From: Treponema_B putidum
Lineage (GTDB): Bacteria > Spirochaetota > Spirochaetia > Treponematales > Treponemataceae
Length of the DNA stretch: 64,000 nt
Direction: 5' to 3' (one strand)
Assembly: GCF_007830595.1 (NCBI RefSeq)
Contig: NZ_VLLD01000001.1
The translations under genes were made by a program, and so were the position numbers. The notes under the pieces were generated by a model. The model worked only from the letters and a program-made list of their open reading frames with translations, ran no database searches and was not told the DNA's origin. Positions 1 through 8,502 of the stretch are shown here, one piece after another. How positions within the stretch are numbered: position 1 is the stretch's first letter; the number at the start of each line of letters is the position of its first letter.

Positions 1-723
1 GTACCTTGGGAAATTTATGAAGCCTTGGCAGAAATGGTAGTACACGGTTCAAAGAGCGGAACGGTTTATAACTTTGCTAAAGACGGCGGAGAGCGCGGTG
101 TAGAAGCAAACGTTAAAAACCCCGATTGTCTTGCAGATATCAAGGCTAAATTGGAAGAATTTGTTGCTTCAAAGCATATTCCTGTGTCTTTAAAGGACTT
201 TATAAATGAAGATTATGCCGTTAAAAGATACAAGGCTTCTATAGACTTTATCGAAAAATACGGAAATGCTTATATTACAACAGGTCCTTTAATGTTCGAA
301 AAAATCGATCCTATTACAAGCTCCGTCGTATTAACCAACTTCGATAAATATCCTTATAAGAGCGACTACTTCCCGAATATGTTTAAAACAGACCTTACAG
401 AAATTCAGTATGTCAAGGCTCCTGTAGCCCCTTCGGCAGACAAGGATGCCGTATTTGAGGTAACCGTTTCTAAGTATGCTTATCCTGAGGTTGAAAGAGT
501 GCCTCTTGATAAGGGAAAGGTTGAAGGCCGGCTCCAGCTTCCTTCAGGCGGAGAGAAGGTTTATGAAGCTAAAGCAAGCGGGGATGGTAAATTCACGATT
601 ACAATACCTGCATCAGAGGTAGCCGGACTTGAAAAAGGTGTAGAGTACATAATGGTTGTATTAACCTCAATTTCCGATGAGCCGCCCTCAGCAAATTCGG
701 TAAGCTTTACAATCCTTAAATAG
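1..723 (+). CDS. ABC transporter substrate-binding protein, family 5-like (C-terminal part)
   Basis: The reading frame is open from the first base, so this is the 3' end of a gene that starts upstream. The 240 visible residues include a segment (YKASIDFIEKYGNAYIT, then TTGPLMFEKIDP and NFDKYPYKSDY) that resembles the C-terminal lobe of oligopeptide/dipeptide-type solute-binding proteins, which often read GPFYLE followed by a YPY-type motif. The last 90 residues look like a beta-rich Ig-like extension after a proline-rich linker. The likely role is periplasmic or lipid-anchored binding of a peptide or similar solute for an ABC importer. The N-terminus, signal peptide and partner genes lie outside the window, so the assignment rests on this one segment. 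Confidence 0.5.
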   Translation, partial: VPWEIYEALAEMVVHGSKSGTVYNFAKDGGERGVEANVKNPDCLADIKAKLEEFVASKHIPVSLKDFINEDYAVKRYKASIDFIEKYGNAYITTGPLMFEKIDPITSSVVLTNFDKYPYKSDYFPNMFKTDLTEIQYVKAPVAPSADKDAVFEVTVSKYAYPEVERVPLDKGKVEGRLQLPSGGEKVYEAKASGDGKFTITIPASEVAGLEKGVEYIMVVLTSISDEPPSANSVSFTILK

Positions 724-762
724 AATTTAAGATTGTAATTTAAATCAAGATGCCTTGAAGCA

Positions 763-803
763 GGGCATCTCTAAAAGTCTGACAAGGTTTTTTAGAGATG
801 CCC
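763..803 (+). terminator. Perfect 14-bp hairpin after the binding-protein gene
   Basis: GGGCATCTCTAAAA at 763-776 pairs exactly with 790-803 around a 13-base spacer. It lies 40 bases past the stop of the upstream gene and probably acts as a terminator or 3' stabiliser. There is no T-run directly after the stem, though the second arm begins with T residues. In length (41) and arm layout it resembles the 41-bp intergenic repeats at 42101 and 55139. Confidence 0.5.
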
Positions 804-876
804 AAAAGGCTTTGAGGCATTTTGAGCTTTTTATCTTTTCTTTTTTATTTGACCAAATAAAAATCTTTGATATATC

Positions 877-905
877 TTGACATATTCGTACATTTAGTGC
901 AAAAT
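877..905 (+). promoter_or_regulatory. Probable sigma70 promoter for the HTH-EIIA gene
   Basis: A perfect -35 TTGACA (877-882) is followed 17 bases later by CAAAAT (900-905), a fair -10. Transcription would begin near 912 and give a leader of about 60 bases ahead of the TTG start at 971. Confidence 0.4.
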
Positions 906-970
906 AGTTGAGCTCATTTTTTTGTTTATATGTTTAGCCGAGCAAGTTTAAGTATTATATGAGGTAAGTT

Positions 971-1618
971 TTGGCAAGCGAAATTTTAACTATTGAAGAA
1001 GTAGCCCGTTATTTGCGTGTTTCCGAAAGAACCGTCTACGAATGGGCTCAAAAAGGAGAAATACCTGCCGGAAAAATCGGAACAGTATGGCGTTTTAAAA
1101 AGGACGATATTGAGAGCTGGGTTGATGAAAGGTTAGCTTCTTCAAGGACTTCTCCTGCGAAGCATCATAAAATAACAACCGAAAACTTTTTGTCGCCGGA
1201 TAGGATTATACTCTTAGATTATTCTACAAAACACGATGTTTTGGTTATGATGTCCGAGGTCTTATCTAAGGCTCCGCAGGTAAAAAATTCGGCAGAGCTT
1301 TTAGATGCAATTTTAAAGAGGGAAGCACTTATGTCTACCGCTGTAGGAAGAGGAATTGCCATTCCCCACGTGAGATTATCTTCCGTTACCGATTTGGTCA
1401 TGGCTGTAGGTATTTCTAAAAGGGATATTTTAGACTTTGACGCTGTTGACGGAAACCCCGTGCGATTGGTTTTTATGATTGCTGCAGCAAACAATCAGCA
1501 TGATTATTATTTGCAGACAATCTCCCATTTTAGCGCAAAACTGCGTAATGAAGAACTTAAAAGCCGCCTCTTAAATTCCACCGACCCTGCGGAGATTTAT
1601 GATCTTTTGTGTGAATAG
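971..1618 (+). CDS. HTH (excisionase/MerR-like) DNA-binding domain fused to a PTS EIIA domain
   Basis: This 215-residue protein joins two modules. Residues 1-55 form an excisionase-type winged helix (LTIEEVARYLRVSERTVYEW, then GTVWRFKKDDIESWVDE). Residues 70-215 form a fructose/mannitol/nitrogen-type EIIA domain with the phospho-acceptor histidine in GRGIAIPHVR. The family knowledge is that EIIA(Ntr)-like domains take phosphate from HPr/NPr-type proteins. The fusion suggests a DNA-binding regulator whose activity follows PTS phosphorylation state. The start is TTG at 971, set by GAGGT at 961-965. It is probably cotranscribed with ksgA 12 bases downstream. Targets cannot be read from the sequence. 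Confidence 0.75.
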   Translation: MASEILTIEEVARYLRVSERTVYEWAQKGEIPAGKIGTVWRFKKDDIESWVDERLASSRTSPAKHHKITTENFLSPDRIILLDYSTKHDVLVMMSEVLSKAPQVKNSAELLDAILKREALMSTAVGRGIAIPHVRLSSVTDLVMAVGISKRDILDFDAVDGNPVRLVFMIAAANNQHDYYLQTISHFSAKLRNEELKSRLLNSTDPAEIYDLLCE

Positions 1619-1630
1619 GGCGGAGTTTTG

Positions 1631-2521
1631 ATGTGCTCTGAACCTTTTTTAGGTCTTCCGAATTATGATTCTCCGGCGGAGCTAAAAGCTCTTTTAGAGA
1701 CCTTAGGCTTTTCCATGCAAAAAAAATTCGGTCAAAATTTTTTAGTCGATAAAAAGACCCGTGAGAGTTTGATTTCCCTTTTGGAGCTTAAAGAAGAAAC
1801 AAGAATTTGGGAGGTAGGCCCGGGTCTTGGGGCGATGACCTGTCTTCTTTTAGAAAAGGGAGTTAATCTTACGGCCTTTGAAATTGACAAGGGCTTTATA
1901 TCTCTTTTAAAAAAATTCTTTTTGGACAAAGGACAAAATTTTACTCTTGTTGAAGGAGATGTAAAAAAAAACTGGCTTCCTTACTTAAAAGAGCATGGGA
2001 AGCCCGATATTTTTTTCGGGAACCTGCCGTATAACATTGCCTCTGAGTTGATTGCTTCTACTATAGAAGCCGGAGCTGTTTTTGATACCATGCTTTTTAC
2101 CGTGCAAAAAGAAGCTGCCGAAAGGATTACTGCAAGGCCGGACAATAAAAACTATACGGCATTTTCAGTACTTTGCTCCTTGTTTTATGAGTGTAAGATA
2201 GTAAAGACTATTCCTGCTTCTGCCTTTTGGCCTCAACCCAATGTAGAATCCGCCGCCGTCTTGTTTAAGGCAAAAAAAGAATTTGCAGAATATAAAAACT
2301 TTAAGCTTTTTATCAAAATAGTCAAGGCTCTTTTTTCTTCACGCAGAAAAAATATAAAAAATAATTTGAGCTCTTGGCTTAAATCAAACGGATATGACTG
2401 TAATGCCGATTTTGTTTTACAAAAAGCGGGATTAAGCGGGAATTTAAGGGCCGAATCCCTTGCCCTATATGATTTTTTGCTTCTTTCTGATATAATTTCT
2501 TCTTCGGATAAAAACAAATGA
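1631..2521 (+). CDS. ksgA: 16S rRNA dimethyladenosine transferase KsgA/RsmA
   Basis: This enzyme dimethylates two adjacent adenines in the 3' terminal helix of 16S rRNA using S-adenosylmethionine, late in 30S assembly. The 296-residue protein has the family signatures in order: KKFGQNFLVD near residue 35, the SAM loop EVGPGLGAMT near 60, and the catalytic NLPYNIAS near 135. The ATG at 1631 is chosen because GGCGGAG at 1619-1625 is well spaced for it; a TTG three bases earlier would be too close. It lies 12 bases after the regulator gene, and its stop overlaps the next start, so it is in an operon. Loss of KsgA function gives kasugamycin resistance in other bacteria. Confidence 0.93.
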   Translation: MCSEPFLGLPNYDSPAELKALLETLGFSMQKKFGQNFLVDKKTRESLISLLELKEETRIWEVGPGLGAMTCLLLEKGVNLTAFEIDKGFISLLKKFFLDKGQNFTLVEGDVKKNWLPYLKEHGKPDIFFGNLPYNIASELIASTIEAGAVFDTMLFTVQKEAAERITARPDNKNYTAFSVLCSLFYECKIVKTIPASAFWPQPNVESAAVLFKAKKEFAEYKNFKLFIKIVKALFSSRRKNIKNNLSSWLKSNGYDCNADFVLQKAGLSGNLRAESLALYDFLLLSDIISSSDKNK

Positions 2522-3027
2522 AGCATACAAAAAAAATTGCCTTTTTAATTTTCTTTGTTTCTCTTTTTTCTATTCTTCCCGTTTATGCGGAAGATACTGA
2601 TGCTTCAAGAACCCCCGACCCCTATGGGGCCGAGGAATTTAAGCAATGGCAAAAGGACTTGCGCCGCTTTGAGATTATAACCTTCGGTGCTTTGCCCTTT
2701 GTTTCCCTTTTATCGTTTTGGGCCTATGACATAAGCCGCTCAATAGCTCATAAAGGGGATCCGGCCTATAATCCATGGCCTATTAAAGATGCCAAGATTG
2801 CAGTAAAACTTACCGAAAAGGAACAGCTGGGTGTTTTTTTAACGGCTGTCGGTATTTCTTTGGGGGTTGCAATAATAGATTTAACTTACCGTTCAATTAA
2901 AAGAGCTAACGCAAAAAAACTTGAGCAAAAAAATGAAGAGGAAGCGATTTTGTTGATTCCCATTGAAGAAAATAAAAGTGAAGAAACCGAAACTCCAAAT
3001 ACAGGGGAATCCGATGACGCTCAATAA
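2518..3027 (+). CDS. Unknown exported or membrane protein with two hydrophobic segments
   Basis: I do not recognise the family. The 169 residues begin with a clear signal peptide (KKIAFLIFFVSLFSILPVYA, cleavage likely after residue 24). Two hydrophobic stretches follow (about residues 48-68 and 101-122). The lysine/glutamate-rich C-terminal tail is low complexity. The ATG overlaps the ksgA stop as ATGA, and the last 14 bases overlap the following pseudouridine synthase gene, so it is translationally coupled on both sides. It is probably an inner-membrane protein with both termini polar. Nothing indicates enzyme activity. Confidence 0.7.
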   Translation: MKHTKKIAFLIFFVSLFSILPVYAEDTDASRTPDPYGAEEFKQWQKDLRRFEIITFGALPFVSLLSFWAYDISRSIAHKGDPAYNPWPIKDAKIAVKLTEKEQLGVFLTAVGISLGVAIIDLTYRSIKRANAKKLEQKNEEEAILLIPIEENKSEETETPNTGESDDAQ

Positions 3028-4036
3028 GAGTGTTTCTTCTAAGTCAATATCCGAAAAATTTAAGGTTGAAGGCCTTTTATCTCCTTGCAGGATTGATGTT
3101 TATTGTACCGAAAGGCTTAAAAACTTGAGCCGCTCTCAATTAAAAAGCGGTTTAAAATCTCTTTTTGTTAATTCAAAAAAGACTAAACTTTCACGGAATG
3201 TTCAAAACGGAGACCTTATTGAGCTTCTCTGGGATAATCCTGTTCCAGAATATGCCTATCCTCAAAAACTTCCGCTTAATATAATTTATGAAGATGAGAA
3301 TATAATTGTTATAAATAAGGAAAGGGGCAGGGTAACTCATCCGGCAGGCGGAAATTGGGACGGCACCCTTGTAAATGCCTTAAATTATTACAGGCTTGAC
3401 GAGTCTAAGATTAAGGATGAGTTTGCCGTAGAACTTAATAAGTTTTTAAGTGAAGAAAAGGATTTAAAAACTATTGAAAAACTTTCTCTAGATCCTTACC
3501 GCATGGGTATTGTCCACCGTCTGGATAAAGAAACTTCGGGCCTTATTATTACGGCAAGGAATCTAAAAACTGAAAACCTTTTAAAATCCTTTTTTAAAAA
3601 AAGGGCGGTAAAAAAATATTATCTTGCAGTCCTTGACGGTGTTCCGCCTAAAAATAAGGGCAGAATAAAAACTTGCGTTTTTCGATCAAGTTCGGACAGA
3701 AAAAAATTTAGCGTTTCTGCCGATTTGACAAAAGGAAAGATTGCTCTTTCAGCCTATAAGGTGCTGAAATCTAACGGAAAAATGTCCTTGGTTCTTTTTA
3801 GAATTTATACCGGAAGAACCCATCAAATACGCTTACATGCTAAATTTATGGGATGCCCCGTTGCAGGAGATAAGGTTTACGGCAAAAAAAAGGCAGGTCT
3901 TGATAAGACCGGTATGCCGCTTATGCTTCATTCTTATAAGCTGATAGTTCCTGCGGCTGTAAATCAAAAAAAAGAATTTAAGGCACCTATACCTAATGAT
4001 TTTAAACAAATACTTATACGGGAGGCTCTATGTTAA
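3014..4036 (+). CDS. RluA/RluD-family pseudouridine synthase with S4-like N-terminus
   Basis: This enzyme converts specific uridines in rRNA (RluD-like) or tRNA to pseudouridine. The 340-residue protein has an S4-like RNA-binding region (about residues 10-85). The catalytic motif GIVHRLDKETSGL follows, with the catalytic aspartate in RLD, then RIYTGRTHQIRLH and the late CPVAGDKVYG segment, all typical of RluA/RluD. The start is taken as ATG 3014, preceded by CAGGGGAA; an ATG 51 bases upstream in the same frame lacks a ribosome-binding site and would extend the N-terminus with lysine-rich sequence absent from the family. The target nucleotide is not predictable here. Its stop overlaps the next gene, another RluA-type enzyme. 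Confidence 0.85.
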   Translation: MTLNKSVSSKSISEKFKVEGLLSPCRIDVYCTERLKNLSRSQLKSGLKSLFVNSKKTKLSRNVQNGDLIELLWDNPVPEYAYPQKLPLNIIYEDENIIVINKERGRVTHPAGGNWDGTLVNALNYYRLDESKIKDEFAVELNKFLSEEKDLKTIEKLSLDPYRMGIVHRLDKETSGLIITARNLKTENLLKSFFKKRAVKKYYLAVLDGVPPKNKGRIKTCVFRSSSDRKKFSVSADLTKGKIALSAYKVLKSNGKMSLVLFRIYTGRTHQIRLHAKFMGCPVAGDKVYGKKKAGLDKTGMPLMLHSYKLIVPAAVNQKKEFKAPIPNDFKQILIREALC

Positions 4037-4821
4037 TTGACTGTAAATTTTCTTCTCAGGCTGACGTCATTTTTGAAAATGAGGCTTACGCCGTTCTATA
4101 TAAGCCTCGCGGAATGCCGACAGCTCCTCTAGTCGAGGATGAAGAAGGTACCTTGCTTTCGTGGTTTTTAAAAAAATGCCCGGAAGCAGTGTCAGTAAAA
4201 GGTAAAAAAGATATTGAGGCCGGTCTTATCCATAGGCTTGACACGGCAACAAGCGGTTTGGTTTTGATAGCAAAAAACCAAGAAGCCTATGAGGCCTTTA
4301 ATTTGATGCAGGTAAATAATTTGATTAAAAAAACTTATACCGCATTTGCTGATACAAGAGATAAAGCGGGCTTAAATCCTGACTTTTCACAATCCAACCT
4401 TCCATATAGAATTTCAAGTCAGTTTAAAGCTTACGGGCCTAGAGGAAAAACGGTCATGCCCGTTTTTTACGGTATGAGAGACTTTTCTTCTACAGGTAAA
4501 ATGTATACAACTAATATTATCGATATAACCGATATTCCGTTTACAGGTAATTCGGCACCGAGAGTAACCTGCACCTTAACTCAAGGCTTTAGGCATCAGG
4601 TAAGGGCTCACTTGGCATCTATAGGCTTGCCTATCTATTACGACCCTCTGTATAATGCAAACTATAAGGATTGTCAAGAGCAACTTGATAATCACAATTA
4701 TCCCTTGCAATTATATGCTGTAGGCATTTCTTTTCCAAAGCCTCAAAAAGAATTTACTATTGATGGAGCAAAAGAGTATGTATCCTTTTTGCTTCAGCCG
4801 CCAGATAAAATGATCCTGTAA
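4030..4821 (+). CDS. RluA-family pseudouridine synthase, second copy
   Basis: This 263-residue RluA-type synthase lacks the S4 domain of its upstream neighbour. The core reads AYAVLYKPRGMPTAP, then GLIHRLDTATSGLVLIAKN with the catalytic aspartate, then TQGFRHQVRAHLASIGLPI, all in family order. The start ATG sits inside the last codons of the preceding gene, with GGAGG at 4021-4025. The two synthases are dissimilar outside the motifs, so this is not a recent duplication. The 3' end overlaps the end of the convergent folC gene by 65 bases, and both frames encode plausible conserved C-termini there. Confidence 0.85.
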   Translation: MLIDCKFSSQADVIFENEAYAVLYKPRGMPTAPLVEDEEGTLLSWFLKKCPEAVSVKGKKDIEAGLIHRLDTATSGLVLIAKNQEAYEAFNLMQVNNLIKKTYTAFADTRDKAGLNPDFSQSNLPYRISSQFKAYGPRGKTVMPVFYGMRDFSSTGKMYTTNIIDITDIPFTGNSAPRVTCTLTQGFRHQVRAHLASIGLPIYYDPLYNANYKDCQEQLDNHNYPLQLYAVGISFPKPQKEFTIDGAKEYVSFLLQPPDKMIL

Positions 4822-6106
4822 TTAAAAGAGGCCGTTTTTTTTCTTTACATTCGGTTATTTCTTTTTTTATTACGGCTTCATAGTTCTCATTTTTTTCCAC
4901 TATACAGGAAGAACCTATGAACTCTTGTTGAAAGGCTTCATAAGTTAATTCAGGGTTACTCTTTTTTGCCGCTCCCGGAATTGTAACGATGATTTTTGTA
5001 AAACAGTCTTTAAAAAAAGGAACCATGTCCTTTATATTTTTATCTTCGGCACAGGCAAAGATAAGAGTCCCTTTTTCTTTTACAAGTTCAGAGTAAGTTT
5101 TCATGCACAGGGCAATGCTGTTTTTTGTATGGGCTCCGTCAATTATAACTTCAGGCTCATCCGAAAGAAGTTCAAAGCGGGCAGGAAGCCAGGCTGATGC
5201 AAGCCCTCGTTCTATAACCGCTTCATCCATTTGGGGAAAAAGATATTTTATCGTACAAGCTGCAAGGGCTGCATTTTCTGCCTGAATCAGGTCAAGGAGC
5301 TTTAGGTTTGCGCTTATCGGCCTTTTAAAAAGACCGCCTAGACCACCGGAAGTTTTGAATTCCACATCTATTTTTAAACCTTTTTTAGATAGGCTGTAAT
5401 TTACGGGCTCCTTTACTATTTCGGGTATATAAAAAAATCTTGCATTTAATTGTTTTGCTCTTTCTTTAAAAACTTTTAAGACGGCCTCCGGCTGCTTACA
5501 GCAAAAGACAGGAGTGTTTTGCTTGATTATTCCGGCCTTTTCAAAGGCTATTTTTTCGAGGGTATTTCCCAAATATTTAGTATGCTCGAGTTCTATCGGA
5601 GTTAAAACGCAGGCTCTGGGTTTGAGGATGTTTGTCATATCCAGCCTTCCTCCCATACCTGTTTCGATAACCGCCCAATCCGTTTTTTGCATACTAAAGA
5701 GCAAAAAGGCCGTAACCGTAACTATTTCAAACCAACCGGGGTCTATGTCGGGGGCTTTTTCGATTATTGTCTTAAACCCTTCTACAATTCTTTTATAAGA
5801 AGCAGAGTAGGCCTCATCATCAAAAAAAGTCCCTGCCTCGGTCATCCTTTCTCTAAAATCTGAAACGTGCGGCGATGTATACAGTCCCGTCCTTATTCCG
5901 GCCTCTTTTAAAATGGAAGCTATCATTGTAGAAACGGAGCCCTTTCCTTTTGATCCTGCAATATGGATAGATAAAAAATCGTCTTGCGGATTACCGAAAA
6001 AATGAGCAAATTTTCTCATTTTTTTTAGATTGTCTTCGTTTTTATTTGCATTCCGCTCATAGTTTATAAAGGCATCAAGCCATTTACCGAATTCTTCCGT
6101 GTTCAT
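4757..6106 (-). CDS. folC: Bifunctional folylpolyglutamate/dihydrofolate synthase (Mur-ligase family)
   Basis: This enzyme adds glutamate to folates, and in many bacteria to dihydropteroate, using ATP. The 449-residue protein shows the P-loop HIAGSKGKGSVSTMIAS near residue 45, the Mg/folate loop ETGMGGRLDMTN, ELEHTKYLGNTLEKIAFEKAGIIK, and the C-terminal IDGAHTKNS plus ITGSFYLAAE, all standard for FolC. The start is placed at 6106 because AGAGGA lies just upstream; an upstream in-frame ATG adds 27 residues with no ribosome-binding site. Whether it has dihydrofolate synthase activity depends on a folate pathway not visible here. It is divergent from murC, with 72 bases between starts. Confidence 0.88.
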   Translation of the reverse strand: MNTEEFGKWLDAFINYERNANKNEDNLKKMRKFAHFFGNPQDDFLSIHIAGSKGKGSVSTMIASILKEAGIRTGLYTSPHVSDFRERMTEAGTFFDDEAYSASYKRIVEGFKTIIEKAPDIDPGWFEIVTVTAFLLFSMQKTDWAVIETGMGGRLDMTNILKPRACVLTPIELEHTKYLGNTLEKIAFEKAGIIKQNTPVFCCKQPEAVLKVFKERAKQLNARFFYIPEIVKEPVNYSLSKKGLKIDVEFKTSGGLGGLFKRPISANLKLLDLIQAENAALAACTIKYLFPQMDEAVIERGLASAWLPARFELLSDEPEVIIDGAHTKNSIALCMKTYSELVKEKGTLIFACAEDKNIKDMVPFFKDCFTKIIVTIPGAAKKSNPELTYEAFQQEFIGSSCIVEKNENYEAVIKKEITECKEKKRPLLITGSFYLAAEAKRIHTLLLHQ

Positions 6107-6143
6107 CCCGCATCCTCTTGCCCTTGAGTTTAAGTAAACCCTA

Positions 6144-6172
6144 TTGCTAAAAAAAAGAATATAGAATATTAT
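6144..6172 (+). promoter_or_regulatory. murC promoter placing +1 at the start codon
   Basis: TTGCTA (6144-6149), a 17-base spacer and TATTAT (6167-6172). The -10 box ends six bases before the murC ATG at 6179, so transcription should begin at or beside the A of the codon. There is no Shine-Dalgarno in the gap. Confidence 0.55.
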
Positions 6173-6178
6173 ATACCC

Positions 6179-7624
6179 ATGTGTCAAGTTATTCTACCCG
6201 ATAAGTTAAAAGGCTTTAAGGTTTATATGATCGGCATTAAGGGCACGGGAATGACGGCTTTGGCGGAGATTTTGGTTTCAAGAGGAGCTGTGGTTTCAGG
6301 AAGTGATGTGCCTGAAAGTTTTTATACTGATGATGCTTTAAAGAAACTTAATATAAAGATTTTTTCTCCATTTTCTCCCGATAATATTCCTGATGATGCA
6401 GAGCTTGTCATCTATTCGGCGGCTTATTCTCCCGATAATAATGAAGAAATGTATGAGGTAGAACAAAGAAACCTCCCTAAGATGTCTTATCCTGAAGCAA
6501 TAGGAGCTTTGTCCCGTCATTCCTATTCTTGCGGTATTGCCGGAGTTCAAGGAAAAACCAGTACAACAGGTATTACAGGTTCTATCTTAAAAGAATTAAA
6601 ACTTCCCGTTTCGGTTTTAGCCGGAAGTATAATAAAGAGTTTCGGCGATTCATGTACAATGCTTACAGGTTCAAAATACTTTGTCGCCGAAACTTGCGAG
6701 TATAAAAGACATTTTTTAAATTTTCACCCAAAAAAAATAATTTTAACGGGAATTGAACCGGATCATCAAGATTATTATCCGACCTATGAATCTATTTTAA
6801 CCGCCTTTTTACAGTACATAGACAGGCTGCCCCAATTCGGTGAATTATTTTATTGTGCCGATGATGAGGGGGCTTGTGAGGCCGCCCGCTTAAGTTTTTC
6901 GAGCAGGCCTGACCTCTTTTTTATTCCATACGGAGAAAAGGCTTCAGGGGATTATAAACTGACTGTCTCAGGCGTACGGGATGAAAAGCTGTATTTTTCT
7001 CTTGCAGGTTTTTCGGGAGAGTTTTATTTGCAAATTCCGGGAAAACATAATGCCTTAAATGCTGCGGCTGCAATAGCTCTTTCTATCAGCCTATTGAAAG
7101 AAGAATATGGTGAAGTCTCGATTGCCAATATTTCGGCTATCAAAAAGGCAATATCTTCCTATGCCGGAGCAAAAAGGCGGACTGAACTTATAGGAAAAAT
7201 CGATTCAAAAGATATTTTGGTTTATGATGACTATGCCCATCATCCTACGGCTATAAAGTCCCTTTTAAGCGGTTTACGCCAATTCTATCCGAAAAGGAGG
7301 ATAATTGCAGACTTTATGTCTCATACCTATTCCCGGACAGAAGCTCTTTTGGAGGAATTTGCTTCTTGTTTTAAAGATGCAGATACGGTAATTTTGCATA
7401 AGATTTTCAGTTCTGCACGTGAGCAGTATCATGGACAGGTTGATGCCGAGCTCCTTTTTAACCGCACAAAAAAATATCATAAAAACGTCTTTTTCTTTAA
7501 TGAAGTATTGGATGCAAAAAGTTTCGTTTTAGAAAAATTAAGGCCGGGGGATATTTTTATTACGATTGGTGCGGGGGATAATTATGTTCTGGGTACCGAA
7601 ATCTTAAAGGAGATGAATGTTTAA
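6179..7624 (+). CDS. murC: UDP-N-acetylmuramate--L-alanine ligase
   Basis: MurC adds L-alanine to UDP-MurNAc, the first amino acid of the peptidoglycan stem peptide, in the cytoplasm. The 481-residue protein has the N-terminal nucleotide-sugar fold (MIGIKGTGMTALAE), the ATP loop GVQGKTSTTGIT near residue 122, the Mg-binding EPDHQDYYPTY region, and the C-terminal DDYAHHPTAI and ITIGAGDNY motifs. The P-loop carries glutamine where most MurC proteins have histidine (GTHGKTTTT), which I take as lineage variation. No Shine-Dalgarno precedes the ATG; see the promoter entry. The murein tripeptide ligase Mpl is a related alternative, but the GAGDNY ending favours MurC. alr at 19.6 kb supplies D-alanine for later steps. 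Confidence 0.85.
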   Translation: MCQVILPDKLKGFKVYMIGIKGTGMTALAEILVSRGAVVSGSDVPESFYTDDALKKLNIKIFSPFSPDNIPDDAELVIYSAAYSPDNNEEMYEVEQRNLPKMSYPEAIGALSRHSYSCGIAGVQGKTSTTGITGSILKELKLPVSVLAGSIIKSFGDSCTMLTGSKYFVAETCEYKRHFLNFHPKKIILTGIEPDHQDYYPTYESILTAFLQYIDRLPQFGELFYCADDEGACEAARLSFSSRPDLFFIPYGEKASGDYKLTVSGVRDEKLYFSLAGFSGEFYLQIPGKHNALNAAAAIALSISLLKEEYGEVSIANISAIKKAISSYAGAKRRTELIGKIDSKDILVYDDYAHHPTAIKSLLSGLRQFYPKRRIIADFMSHTYSRTEALLEEFASCFKDADTVILHKIFSSAREQYHGQVDAELLFNRTKKYHKNVFFFNEVLDAKSFVLEKLRPGDIFITIGAGDNYVLGTEILKEMNV

Positions 7625-7626
7625 AT

Positions 7627-8493
7627 ATGAAAAGTATGACGGGCTATGCCCTTACCGAAAAAAATGAGCCTAATTCCTTTATCAGTTTGGAAATAAAGAG
7701 CTATAATTCAAGATATTTGGATTTAAATTTGAATTTTCCCTTTTGGCTTTCAGCCCTTGAGCCGGTTTTTAGAACCTATTTTTCTGAAAGGATTGCCCGA
7801 GGGAAAGTTGAGATTTCCCTTCATGTAAAAGATGCCGATATCGATGTCGATATCCTTACCAATACCAAAGTTGCAAAAGCCTATGCAAAGGCTATGAGGG
7901 AGGTGGCTGACGCTGCCGGTATAAATTCCGAAATAGATATAAACAGCTTTTCGGAAAAAGAAGGTGTTATCATAATAGAAAGAAACATAGATATTCCAGC
8001 TTGGGAAAATACTCTGCTTCCCATATTTGAAGAAACTTTTATAAAATACGATAAGACAAGACTTGATGAAGGAGCCGTGTTAAAAAAAGATATTTTAAAT
8101 AACTTAGATAGAATTTATGCTTCTTTAAAAATTATAAAAAAATATGCTCCTCAAATGGAAGAAATTTTTTGTCAAAGCATTAAGGAAAGATTTACCGAAC
8201 TTTTAGGGAGCGAAGTAAATGAACAGCGTATTATGCAGGAAGTTGCCGTAATGCTCGTTAAATATACAATCAACGAAGAAATTGTCAGGCTTGAAGCTCA
8301 TTGCAATTCTCTATCGAATGAGCTGAAAAAGGATGTCCCCGTAGGTAAAAAACTCGACTTTATCTGTCAGGAAATAAATAGGGAGATAAACACTATAGGT
8401 TCAAAAAATCAGATGATTGAAATGTCTCAGTCCATTATTGAAGTAAAAGATGCTCTCGAAAACATAAGAGAACAAAGCAGAAATGTTGAATAG
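7627..8493 (+). CDS. yicC: YicC-family endoribonuclease-like protein
   Basis: This is the conserved YicC/YloC family, reported as an endoribonuclease in E. coli and Bacillus. The 288 residues open with the hallmark MKSMTGYALTEK and continue with LEIKSYNSRYLDLNLNFP. The C-terminal domain carries EEIVRLEAHC and GKKLDFICQEINREINTIGSKN, the most conserved block, which includes the metal-binding His/Glu positions. The ATG follows the murC stop by two bases, and a GGAG lies inside the end of murC, so it is coupled to murC. Confidence 0.88.
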   Translation: MKSMTGYALTEKNEPNSFISLEIKSYNSRYLDLNLNFPFWLSALEPVFRTYFSERIARGKVEISLHVKDADIDVDILTNTKVAKAYAKAMREVADAAGINSEIDINSFSEKEGVIIIERNIDIPAWENTLLPIFEETFIKYDKTRLDEGAVLKKDILNNLDRIYASLKIIKKYAPQMEEIFCQSIKERFTELLGSEVNEQRIMQEVAVMLVKYTINEEIVRLEAHCNSLSNELKKDVPVGKKLDFICQEINREINTIGSKNQMIEMSQSIIEVKDALENIREQSRNVE

Positions 8494-8502
8494 GTTAAAT
8501 AA

